DNA from: Acidobacteriota bacterium
GTDB lineage: Bacteria; Acidobacteriota; Blastocatellia; Pyrinomonadales; Pyrinomonadaceae
Reading direction: 5' to 3'
DNA: 9,216 nucleotides
Assembly (NCBI GenBank): GCA_003222935.1
Contig: QHXL01000247.1
Span: forward strand, 1-9,216
Shown here: piece after piece, positions 1 to 8,471 of the stretch
Layout of the letters: each line of letters starts with the position of its first letter
Position numbering within the stretch: position 1 is the first letter of the stretch
Position numbers and translations under genes: made by a program
The notes under the pieces: generated by a model
What the model saw: the letters and a program-made list of their open reading frames with translations, nothing else
Told to the model about the DNA's origin: nothing
Database searches by the model: none

Positions 1-5
1 AGTTT

Positions 6-134
6 TTCCAGCGAGGTTCGTGTAGCGCCGCTCTGCCCCCTTCCCACCTTGCACTTTTCTAGTGAGGTAACTGATGCGCCGCTGTGCCTCCTTCCCAACT
101 CGCAGTGTTTCTAGCGAGGTACTTGTAGCGCATT
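6..134. repeat. Degenerate tandem repeat, about 2.5 units of 51-52 bp
   Basis: Three successive units begin at about 6, 57 and 109, each with TTCYAGYGAGGT (Y = C or T). The first two continue through a matching GCGCCGCT-TGCC-CCTTCCCA block and end in a similar T-rich segment. The third follows the pattern only to about 134 (GTAGCGC, then it diverges). Agreement between units one and two is roughly three quarters by eye. The array may extend left of the window. It overlaps no convincing gene. Its function is unknown; it could be the edge of a dispersed intergenic repeat family. Confidence 0.6.
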
Positions 135-312
135 CCAAGCTTCACTCCACTCATGAGGTAGTTTGGCCTGAAAGTGAAATCACAATCGATTCACTACACA
201 ACTTATGTTTTGCGTATGCTGAACTCAGGGATAGAATGAACCTGTTCCCATTATCCCATCTTGGTCCCTCCTTAGACCCTTTGGCTTTCTGCCAGTACCC
301 GTAAGTGAGTCG
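135..312. other. Non-coding upstream region of the MEMO/AMMECR1 gene
   Basis: No credible gene is seen here. A possible sigma-70-type promoter for the downstream gene is TTGCGT (210-215), a 16-bp spacer and TAGAAT (232-237). The -10 matches five of six consensus bases but the -35 only three, so this is weak. A leader of about 70 nt would precede the ATG at 313. The only ribosome-binding-like sequence is AAGTGAG at 303-309, which is poor. Confidence 0.3.
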
Positions 313-1644
313 ATGAGCAAAAACAGCTTTTTAGTATTCACCGGAATCGCGCCGCATCCACCGATCATGGTGCCTGAAGTGGGCGGTAAGTCGATCGCCG
401 AAGTGCAAAAATCAATCGACGGGATGGCGGAGTTTGCCAGACGAGTGATTGAAAGCGGCGCGGAAACCGTGGTCCTTATCTCGCCCCATGCTCCGTTGGA
501 AGCAGACGCTTTCGTCGCCTACTCCGACACAACGCTACGAGCAGACTTCGCAAAATTTCGCGCGCCCGAAACCGGATACAGTGTTCCGACTGACGAAGGG
601 TTACTGTCACAAATCGAAGACAAAGCCTCCGCCGAGGGTTTTGAGATAAGGCGGCTACGCGGAGCCGGGTTGGACCATGGCAGTTCGGTTCCTTTGTATT
701 TCTTACTAAAGAACGGTTGGCAGGGAAACGTTGTCGCGCTCGGCTACTCGTATCTCTCAAACGAAGATCATGTGCGGTTCGGCTCCTGTATCAGGCACGC
801 TATCGATGGCGCTGGTCGGCGCGTTGCATTGGTAGCAAGTGGAGATCTAAGTCATCGACTACGTCCTGATGCACCCGCGGGATTCAACAGTAATGCCCAC
901 CGTTTCGACGAGGCAGTTATCTCGGCGATTAAGAAAAACGATCCCACACCTATTGAGAAGATCGATCCAAACCTGCGAAGACTTGCGGGCGAGTGTGGAT
1001 ATCGTTCGATGCTGGTAGCGATTGGCGCGACCAAAGAACTTTCTCTGCAATGTGAACTCATTAACTATGAGGCGCCGTTTGGGGTTGGTTACATGGTGGC
1101 CCAACTCTCCGCCGCGGGTAACGAAGTATTGTCTGAGTTACCAGCTCTCGCCAGACAGGCAGTCGAGCAGTTGACGAACACCGGCACGCAACTAAAAGCG
1201 CCAGCTCATCCAGTTGGACTGCTGGCGACACCTGCACCATGTTTCGTTTCGTTGAAGACGAAGGATGGAGAACTGCGCGGCTGTATCGGCACGCTCGAAG
1301 CGACTAAAGACACGCTGGCTGAAGAGATCATCGCAAATGCAATCGGGGCCGCTCAACACGATCCTCGCTTTGAACCAGTCAAAGCTGACGAACTCTCAAA
1401 CCTGAAGTACTCGGTGGATGTGTTATTGCCAAGCGAACCCGCAAAAATTGAGGATCTGGATCCTAAAGTCTATGGAGTGATCGTAGAGGATATGCGGGCA
1501 AAGCGACGGGGACTGTTGTTGCCTGATATTCCTGGGGTCAGGAGTGCCGATGAGCAAGTGCGCATTGCGACCCGGAAAGCTGGCATCGGTCCCGACGAAC
1601 CAGTTACACTCTCACGCTTCAAAGTACTGCGCTTTAGAGAATAA
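313..1644 (+). CDS. AmmeMemoRadiSam fusion protein: MEMO-like (class III dioxygenase fold) plus AMMECR1 domain
   Basis: A 443-residue two-domain protein. Residues about 8-268 match the MEMO-like/class III extradiol dioxygenase (LigB) fold. GIAPHPP (His15), SPHAP (His59), LDHGSSVPL (His122) and ASGDLSH (His181) are the expected metal-site histidine positions of that fold. Residues about 272-443 form an AMMECR1 domain, with its hallmark LRGCIGTLE at 321-329 and DPRFEPV at 350-356. No signal peptide or membrane segment is visible, so it is likely cytosolic. In the family these two proteins occur with a radical SAM enzyme (together AmmeMemoRadiSam), whose biochemical job is not settled. That third partner is not in this window. 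True ring-cleavage activity should not be assumed. The ATG at 313 puts the first conserved motif at residue 11, as expected, although its ribosome binding site is poor. The gene converges on gyrB. Confidence 0.85.
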   Translation: MSKNSFLVFTGIAPHPPIMVPEVGGKSIAEVQKSIDGMAEFARRVIESGAETVVLISPHAPLEADAFVAYSDTTLRADFAKFRAPETGYSVPTDEGLLSQIEDKASAEGFEIRRLRGAGLDHGSSVPLYFLLKNGWQGNVVALGYSYLSNEDHVRFGSCIRHAIDGAGRRVALVASGDLSHRLRPDAPAGFNSNAHRFDEAVISAIKKNDPTPIEKIDPNLRRLAGECGYRSMLVAIGATKELSLQCELINYEAPFGVGYMVAQLSAAGNEVLSELPALARQAVEQLTNTGTQLKAPAHPVGLLATPAPCFVSLKTKDGELRGCIGTLEATKDTLAEEIIANAIGAAQHDPRFEPVKADELSNLKYSVDVLLPSEPAKIEDLDPKVYGVIVEDMRAKRRGLLLPDIPGVRSADEQVRIATRKAGIGPDEPVTLSRFKVLRFRE

Positions 1645-1651
1645 TGTCCCC

Positions 1652-1791
1652 AATGTCCGATATGCTTTAGCTTTTTGTGATGCCAAGGAGCTGACCCTGG
1701 AACCAAAAGGTTGAGGCCCGCTCTCGCAGGCCTCTTGTTAACTTCAAAATAAGGTAATTCGAATCACGACAAGCTAAAGCATATCGGACAT

Positions 1792-1792
<1 letters not shown>
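1652..1792. repeat. Long inverted repeat (22 bp perfect arms) enclosing a hairpin; possible MITE or palindromic unit
   Basis: The left arm at 1652-1673 (starting AATGTCCGATAT) and right arm at 1771-1792 are perfect reverse complements over 22 bases. After a short imperfect step, GTGAT (1677-1681) pairs with ATCAC (1763-1767), giving a stem of about 30 positions. The 81-bp interior contains further small hairpins. The outermost right-arm base is the last base of the gyrB stop codon. The left arm starts 7 bp after the fusion gene stop, and its first seven bases (AATGTCC) also occur at 1643-1649. The size (141 bp), terminal inverted repeats and intergenic location resemble a MITE or REP/BIME-like element. 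No clear target-site duplication is visible. It could equally be a strong bidirectional transcription end. Confidence 0.7.
1701..1740. terminator. Candidate bidirectional terminator between the MEMO/AMMECR1 gene and gyrB
   Basis: GAGGCC (1713-1718) pairs with GGCCTC (1729-1734) across a 10-nt loop. On the plus strand TTGTT follows the stem. On the minus strand the stem is followed by AACCTTTT, from the AAAAGGTT at 1705-1712. A second tiny hairpin, AACC-AAAA-GGTT, abuts at 1701-1712. The T-runs are only moderate. The placement between two convergent genes, inside the longer inverted repeat, supports a role in ending both transcripts. Confidence 0.5.
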
Positions 1793-4248
<2,456 letters not shown>

Positions 4249-5388
4249 TTAAACACTCGTGCTAATAATTTCGGTCTGAGATTCAGCACTACTAGTTCGC
4301 ACTCTTCCCTCGTCGATTTCAAACACACTTGCCCGGGAAAAGAAGCCTTCAACGTGGCTACGTTTTGAGGTTGTAATGAAGGTTTGCGTGCGATTCTCAA
4401 GGTATTCCAGAAGGCGTCTAATCCTTCGCTCGTCCAGTTCCGCGTCGACATCGTCGATCACAAAAACTGGCTGATCATTCGACGCCAAATTATACAATGA
4501 AATTGCCGCTAAGTCTAATAGTAACAATGCGCTACGCTGCTGTCCGGAACTGCCAAAAACTCGTATTTCATGACCGTCCAAAAGTATCTCCAGATCGTCG
4601 CGATGCGGGCCGATCAGCGAATGTCCTGAGGCTACCTCGGCCTGGAGTCGCAGACTGATTCTTTGACGCAAAAGCGACTCGTAGTCGGATAGATCTCCTT
4701 TGCCTTCAAGCGCTGACTTGTAACGAGTTGTGAGGTCACGTCGGTCAAATAGTTGGCGTTCCAACGCGGCGTTCAAGCCAGCCACATAATCAGTACGTTC
4801 GGCGTTAATGAGAACAGCTAGTCGAATCAACTGATCATTCCAGGGAGCAATGAGGCCTTGAGTTTTATCCAGGCTGAACTCGCCTTCATTCGCCATCTGC
4901 AGAAGTCTGTTTTTCTGTTTCACTACCTTTGAGTAATCGGCAATGGTTTGAAGGTAGGAATGTCTGATGGATGAGATGCCGCGATCCAGAAAGCGTCTGC
5001 GTGCTTCAGGCATGCCACGTACGACGTCTAAATCAGCAGCCGTAAAGGAGAACACCTGGAGTTGTGAAAGATAGCGTGCAAGTGTCTCTCGTTTTGAATT
5101 GACGAGAATGGTTTTGGAGTTATCTTGAAGAGTGACTTGTAGATCGCGTTCCAGATTGGCTCCAGCAAGCACACGACCTCTAATCGACGCCGTCTGTTCT
5201 CCAAATCTTATTGATTCTTGTAATCGTTGAGTGCGGAAGGATTTTGTTCGTGCGAGGATATTGATAGCTTCCAACCAGCTCTTTTTACCCTGCGCGTTGT
5301 TGCCGTAAATGATATTGAGTCCAGGTCCCCAGTTTATCTTGCCTGTTAAATTGCGGAAGTTAATCGCCTCAGTATCAGCGAGCAGCAT
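4249..5388 (-). CDS. recF: DNA replication and repair protein RecF (altered Walker A)
   Basis: SMC/ABC-like ATPase that binds gapped DNA and, with RecO and RecR, helps load RecA at stalled forks. With the ATG at 5388 the protein has 379 residues, near the usual RecF length. Its opening MLLADTEAINFRNL then lines up with typical RecF starts, where NFRN follows the first Met by about nine residues. A TTG at 5409 would add seven residues; neither start has a good ribosome binding site. Motifs (379-residue numbering): Walker A GNNAQGKKS at 29-37, IGPHRDDLE around 259-267, ABC signature SSGQQRSALLLLDLA from 280, Walker B VFVIDD at 308-313 and DAELDE just after. The odd point is Lys36, where the family has Thr or Ser (GKT). 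The codons read GGT AAA AAG AGC. The reading frame is otherwise intact. gyrB follows after 12 bp. Confidence 0.93.
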   Translation of the reverse strand: MLLADTEAINFRNLTGKINWGPGLNIIYGNNAQGKKSWLEAINILARTKSFRTQRLQESIRFGEQTASIRGRVLAGANLERDLQVTLQDNSKTILVNSKRETLARYLSQLQVFSFTAADLDVVRGMPEARRRFLDRGISSIRHSYLQTIADYSKVVKQKNRLLQMANEGEFSLDKTQGLIAPWNDQLIRLAVLINAERTDYVAGLNAALERQLFDRRDLTTRYKSALEGKGDLSDYESLLRQRISLRLQAEVASGHSLIGPHRDDLEILLDGHEIRVFGSSGQQRSALLLLDLAAISLYNLASNDQPVFVIDDVDAELDERRIRRLLEYLENRTQTFITTSKRSHVEGFFSRASVFEIDEGRVRTSSAESQTEIISTSV

Positions 5389-5433
5389 AACGTGAATCTT
5401 AGCACGCAAACATGGTTAAGAACCGGGGTCAGC

Positions 5434-5466
5434 ACAAACAAAAGCGCCCTCAGAGTTCGAGGGCGC
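5434..5466 (-). terminator. Rho-independent terminator downstream of dnaN
   Basis: Read on the minus strand, GCGCCCTC pairs with GAGGGCGC (8 bp, plus-strand 5459-5466 and 5444-5451) around a 7-nt loop, and is followed directly by TTTTGTTTG. This is a textbook intrinsic terminator. It sits 29 bp past the dnaN stop and about 45 bp before the recF ATG. It should end or attenuate dnaN transcription, so recF-gyrB expression depends on read-through or on a promoter I could not identify. Confidence 0.85.
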
Positions 5467-5495
5467 CTAACCGGAAACTAACAACGCTACTAACG

Positions 5496-6611
5496 TCAAA
5501 TCCTCATCGGCATGACGATGTACTTGTAGTCGTAATCAGCCTTGTCTGCAGGTTGTAACTGAGCTTGTGAGTTACCATCGCGAAACTCAAACTCGATTTT
5601 CGCGTCGCCAATAACGTTCAAAAACTCCTGCAGGTACTGCGCATTAAAACCGATATCTGTTTCATCGCCGGCGTAATCCGTCTGCAGTGTTTCGTTGGCT
5701 TCACCTTCTTCAGCGTTTTGCGAACTGATAACCAACTCGTTACTTCCTAGATGAAACTTAATGGCGTGCGACCTCTCGTCAGCCATCAGCGCTACACGAC
5801 GTATCGCCAGGTTCAGTAAGCTGCTTTCAAACTCAACTGACTTATCGTTGTTCTTCGGCATGACCATTTCATAATTCGGAAACTGGCCGTAGAGCATTCG
5901 CGAGATTAATAAGCGCGCGCCAATCTCAAAATAGATATGATTCTCATCCATCCCGAGACTGATATCTCCATCAAAACCCGCTGTTAACTTAGTCAACTCG
6001 GCTAATGTCTTACGCGGGATGAGTGTGTCGATTGATTGATTACCACCGTTCTTGGTCACGTCTTTCTTTTCAACGTAAGCCAAACGATGACCGTCGGTCG
6101 TAACCATCTTGGCGCCGTTCTCATCAAGCACAAACTTTGCACCAGACAATGTATAACGCGACTCCTCCTGGGTAATCGCGAAGATAGTTCGATCTATAAA
6201 ACCCTTCAGCACATTGGCCGGAATTTTTGTAGGCGCAGACTTGAACGAAGGAACTTCAGGAAAAGCATCGCGCGCAACGCCAACCAGTTTGAATCGTGCT
6301 CTATCGCACTTTACCGTTACCCATTCGTTGTCTTCCTTCTTGAAACTCACAGGCGCATCAGGCAACAACCGAGCGATCTCAAAAAGTTTTCGCGCTTGCA
6401 CGCAAATAGCGCCGGGAGTTGAAATCTCTTCAGCTTCCATGTCGCAACGAATAGTAACGTCGAGGTCAGTTCCGGTGATTCGGATCGTGCCTTCACCAAC
6501 CGACTCGATGAGGATGTTCGACAATACCGGTATCGTGTTCTTCTTCTCGACTACACCTTGAACGAAGGCAAGTTCTTTTTGAAGGTTCTGTTTGCTTACG
6601 ACGAATTGCAT
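5496..6611 (-). CDS. dnaN: DNA polymerase III subunit beta (sliding clamp)
   Basis: Forms the dimeric ring that tethers DNA polymerase III and many repair proteins to DNA. The 371-residue length is normal and the product should fold as three similar clamp domains, roughly 1-120, 128-250 and 251-371. Recognisable clamp motifs are TDLDVTI at 48-54, TTDGHRLAY at 171-179, YGQFPNYEMVMP at 241-252, ADERSHAIKF at 277-286 and the C-terminal VMPMRI, which belongs to the protein-binding cleft. The ATG at 6611 is preceded by GAAGGAG (minus strand, 6620-6626) with an 8-nt spacer, so the start is well supported. The gene lies downstream of dnaA across the putative oriC and is followed by a strong terminator. 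No convincing own promoter was seen in the 275-bp gap. Confidence 0.97.
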   Translation of the reverse strand: MQFVVSKQNLQKELAFVQGVVEKKNTIPVLSNILIESVGEGTIRITGTDLDVTIRCDMEAEEISTPGAICVQARKLFEIARLLPDAPVSFKKEDNEWVTVKCDRARFKLVGVARDAFPEVPSFKSAPTKIPANVLKGFIDRTIFAITQEESRYTLSGAKFVLDENGAKMVTTDGHRLAYVEKKDVTKNGGNQSIDTLIPRKTLAELTKLTAGFDGDISLGMDENHIYFEIGARLLISRMLYGQFPNYEMVMPKNNDKSVEFESSLLNLAIRRVALMADERSHAIKFHLGSNELVISSQNAEEGEANETLQTDYAGDETDIGFNAQYLQEFLNVIGDAKIEFEFRDGNSQAQLQPADKADYDYKYIVMPMRI

Positions 6612-6660
6612 TGCTGCTACTCCTTCACACCGTGGTAATCCACTGCGCTATTCTTCTTCT

Positions 6661-6707
6661 AACCTAAAATCAAAACTTTTATATCTCTAGTAGTACTAGT
6701 AGGTGGC
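6661..6707. promoter_or_regulatory. DNA unwinding element with DnaA-trio array
   Basis: On the plus strand an AT-rich run (AAAATCAAAACTTTTATAT, 6665-6683) leads into five in-phase triplets TAG TAG TAC TAG TAG at 6688-6702, then GTGGC at 6703-6707, then two DnaA boxes. Read 3' to 5' the triplets are GAT-GAT-CAT-GAT-GAT, fitting the published DnaA-trio pattern 3'-[G/A]A[T/A]-5' except for one C. The trio next to a GC-rich step and paired boxes is the known basal unwinding layout, where DnaA passes from duplex boxes onto one strand. Confidence 0.7.
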
Positions 6708-6724
6708 TGTGAATCTGTGAATAA
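6708..6724 (-). promoter_or_regulatory. Abutting pair of DnaA boxes beside the trio
   Basis: On the minus strand TTATTCACA (6716-6724) is followed by AGATTCACA (6708-6716), sharing one base. The first fits TTATNCACA; the second keeps the TTCACA half. Both have the same orientation and sit five bases from the trio array, which is where the loading boxes of an unwinding module are expected. Confidence 0.7.
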
Positions 6725-6769
6725 GCCGCTAACCTTAGTCGTAGAGGTTATTTAGTCGCTTTGACTGGC

Positions 6770-6870
6770 TGTGGAAACAAGTGCCATCTACTTCTCGATC
6801 TTCGGAAAACTTTTGTGGAGTGCAAACCTTACCACATTTCTACATAACGTTCTTTGTGGACTGTGCAAAA
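6770..6870 (-). promoter_or_regulatory. Further DnaA-box-like sites, same orientation
   Basis: On the minus strand these are GTTTCCACA (6770-6778, one mismatch to TTTTCCACA), CACTCCACA (6814-6822, degenerate), CAGTCCACA (6855-6863, degenerate) and TTTTGCACA (6862-6870, a good match). The last two overlap by two bases. The outer sites lie just past the end of dnaA. Shared orientation across about 160 bp supports cooperative DnaA assembly toward the trio. Confidence 0.55.
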
Positions 6871-6886
6871 CTTTAAGTACTCCAAA

Positions 6887-8251
6887 CTATTTTTGTAACG
6901 ACTCGGAGAGTTCACTGATCAGTCGTTGTAATGTCGCGTCGGAACCGACAAGTGTTTCAATTTTTTCGACGGAATGAATGACTGTCGTGTGGTGTTTTCC
7001 GCCAAAGGCCCGACCAATTTCCGGATAACTATGCTTGGTGAGATGTTTACATAAATACATCGCTACCTGGCGAGGATGCGAGATATGACGCGCATTGTTT
7101 TTGGAAAGGAGTTCGTCGACGCTCAACTTGTACGTTGAAGCAACCAGCTTCTGTATCTGTTGGACTGTTACTACGCCCGGCTCTTCCTCTTTAGCAAAAT
7201 TACGTATCGCGTCCTGGGCCAACGTCTTTGAGATGGACTCGCCTCGTAAAGACGAAATCGCGATTAGCCGAATCAGTGAACCTTCCAATTCACGCACGTT
7301 GCTCTTTACCCGACCCGCAATAAACATCGCTACATCATCGGGAATAGTGACACCGATCAGATCAGCCTTTCGTTTCAGAATGGCAATCTTTGTTTCGAGA
7401 TCTGGTGGCTCGATGTCGGCGATTAAACCCCACTCAAATCGAGAATGCAGTCGCTCTTCAAGTGTGGGAATTTCCCGGGGCGGACAATCAGAACTGATCA
7501 CGATCTGTTTTTGTTGATCGTAGAGCGCGTTGAAGGTATGGAAAAACTCTTCCTGTGTTCTTTCCTTGCCGGCCATGAACTGCACGTCGTCGATCAATAG
7601 CACATCCACTGATCGATACTTCTCCCTAAAGTTCTGAGTCTTGTCGTATCGAATCGCGTTAATGAGATCGTTCATGAACTTCTCTGACGAGATGTAGCAG
7701 AGTTTCAAGTGATGATTACGAGATTTGATCGCATGACCACAGGCATGCATTAAGTGAGTTTTGCCGAGTCCCACACCGCCATAAAGGTAAAGCGGGTTGT
7801 AGGTTCGACCCGGAGCTTCGGCAACAGCCATCGAAGCGGCGTGAGCGAACTGGTTACATGAGCCGACAACAAAACTGTCGTATGTGTATTTTGAACTTAG
7901 CGAAGGCTCTGCCTGAAGGATCGTTACACCTGGTACGGGATGCGCTGCCGGTGGTTCAGCTGGTTTGGAAACGGTCGCGATAGTTTCCGTTGAGTTACCA
8001 ATTGCCCAGCCAACGGAATAACCATTAAGCCGGAGATCATTCAACGACTCATCCAGAAGCTTGGAGTAGTTGTCGACAACCCAATCTTTGACTACCTGAT
8101 TGGGAGCTCTCAAATGGATTACCTGTCCGGTGTTATCCAGCCGTTCAAATTGTATGGGACGGAACCACCTATCCAAGGTCTGCTGATTGAGTCGACCGCT
8201 GAGCGAATGAAGTATTTCACCCCAAACATTGGTATCTACCGTTGGATTCAT
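6887..8251 (-). CDS. dnaA: Chromosomal replication initiator protein DnaA
   Basis: AAA+ ATPase that binds DnaA boxes, opens oriC and helps recruit the replicative helicase. With the ATG at 8251 it has 454 residues, starting MNPTVDTNVWGEIL, which lines up with usual DnaA N-termini. A GTG at 8314 would add 21 residues that do not resemble the family. Domain I covers about 1-80 and domain II is a short Pro/Ala-rich linker around 90-115. The AAA+ core holds YDSFVVGSCNQFAHAA, Walker A GGVGLGKTH at 158-166, Walker B LLIDDVQF at 218-225 and RVKSNVRELEGSL at about 314-326. The C-terminal DNA-binding domain carries the DnaA signature as FGGKHHTTVIHS at 416-427. The usual Arg-Asp of GGRDHTTV is Lys-His here. 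Neither start has a clear ribosome binding site. DnaA boxes downstream of its promoter suggest autoregulation. Confidence 0.97.
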   Translation of the reverse strand: MNPTVDTNVWGEILHSLSGRLNQQTLDRWFRPIQFERLDNTGQVIHLRAPNQVVKDWVVDNYSKLLDESLNDLRLNGYSVGWAIGNSTETIATVSKPAEPPAAHPVPGVTILQAEPSLSSKYTYDSFVVGSCNQFAHAASMAVAEAPGRTYNPLYLYGGVGLGKTHLMHACGHAIKSRNHHLKLCYISSEKFMNDLINAIRYDKTQNFREKYRSVDVLLIDDVQFMAGKERTQEEFFHTFNALYDQQKQIVISSDCPPREIPTLEERLHSRFEWGLIADIEPPDLETKIAILKRKADLIGVTIPDDVAMFIAGRVKSNVRELEGSLIRLIAISSLRGESISKTLAQDAIRNFAKEEEPGVVTVQQIQKLVASTYKLSVDELLSKNNARHISHPRQVAMYLCKHLTKHSYPEIGRAFGGKHHTTVIHSVEKIETLVGSDATLQRLISELSESLQK

Positions 8252-8342
8252 TTTTGAAGAACGTGGAGCCGGAGGGTTCAATTTGACTAAAGCTCGCGCA
8301 ATAAATCCGTACACCGGTTATTCGAAGAACTCTAACCTGCCC

Positions 8343-8425
8343 TTATCCACCAATTCCTTGTCGAGGATCGCGCCTTAACCCACTCGAAGGTCTTTTCCTC
8401 AGCCTTTTCCACAGGCGGTGGAAAA
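8343..8425. promoter_or_regulatory. Second DnaA-box cluster, in the dnaA leader
   Basis: Plus-strand TTATCCACC (8343-8351) is one base off the strong box. TTTTCCACA (8405-8413) matches the relaxed consensus. Facing it is GGTGGAAAA (8417-8425), which is TTTTCCACC on the minus strand. The last two form an 8-bp palindrome (8405-8412 with 8418-8425) around AGGCG. They lie 10 to 30 bp downstream of the predicted dnaA start of transcription, a good place for DnaA to repress its own gene and a possible second lobe of the origin. Confidence 0.65.
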
Positions 8426-8442
8426 AGCTTTCAGCGGGTTAA

Positions 8443-8471
8443 AGTAAAGCATTAAAGTCTTTGCTTATCAA
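8443..8471 (-). promoter_or_regulatory. Predicted dnaA promoter
   Basis: On the minus strand TTGATA (8466-8471; five of six to TTGACA) is followed by a 17-bp spacer and TTTACT (8443-8448; four of six to TATAAT). Transcription would start near 8436, giving a leader of about 185 nt to the ATG at 8251 that contains the DnaA-box palindrome. Confidence 0.55.

Larger units (their letters stand above)
6655..6880. other. oriC: Putative chromosomal origin oriC (unwinding part), between dnaN and dnaA
   Basis: This gap combines an AT-rich stretch (about 6655-6687), a triplet array matching the DnaA-trio, and a series of DnaA-box-like 9-mers all reading TGTG-first on the plus strand: 6708-6716, 6716-6724, 6770-6778, 6814-6822, 6855-6863 and 6862-6870. 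The box at 6716-6724 is TTATTCACA and that at 6862-6870 is TTTTGCACA on the minus strand, both within the relaxed consensus TTWTNCACA. The others depart at one to three positions. The position between dnaA and dnaN is the same as in Bacillus subtilis. No replication data can be inferred beyond this pattern. Confidence 0.8.

Noticed and set aside
74..304. 76-codon plus-strand open frame before the MEMO/AMMECR1 gene
   Set aside because: It runs through the tandem repeat, has no ribosome binding site and shows no protein-like pattern or recognised family.
5280..5306. Frameshift or pseudogene call for recF because of the odd Walker A
   Set aside because: The frame is open throughout, and the GPHRDD, ABC signature and Walker B motifs are all present; only one residue is unusual.
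5410..5443. A recF promoter in the space after the dnaN terminator
   Set aside because: TTGTTT with a 17-bp spacer leads to TAACCA, only two of six -10 matches; not supportable.
6828..6836. CTTACCACA as a plus-strand DnaA box
   Set aside because: Three mismatches to TTATCCACA and opposite orientation to its neighbours.
8252..8314. GTG start at 8314 for dnaA (21 extra residues)
   Set aside because: The extension does not resemble DnaA N-termini and has no ribosome binding site; the ATG at 8251 fits the family better.
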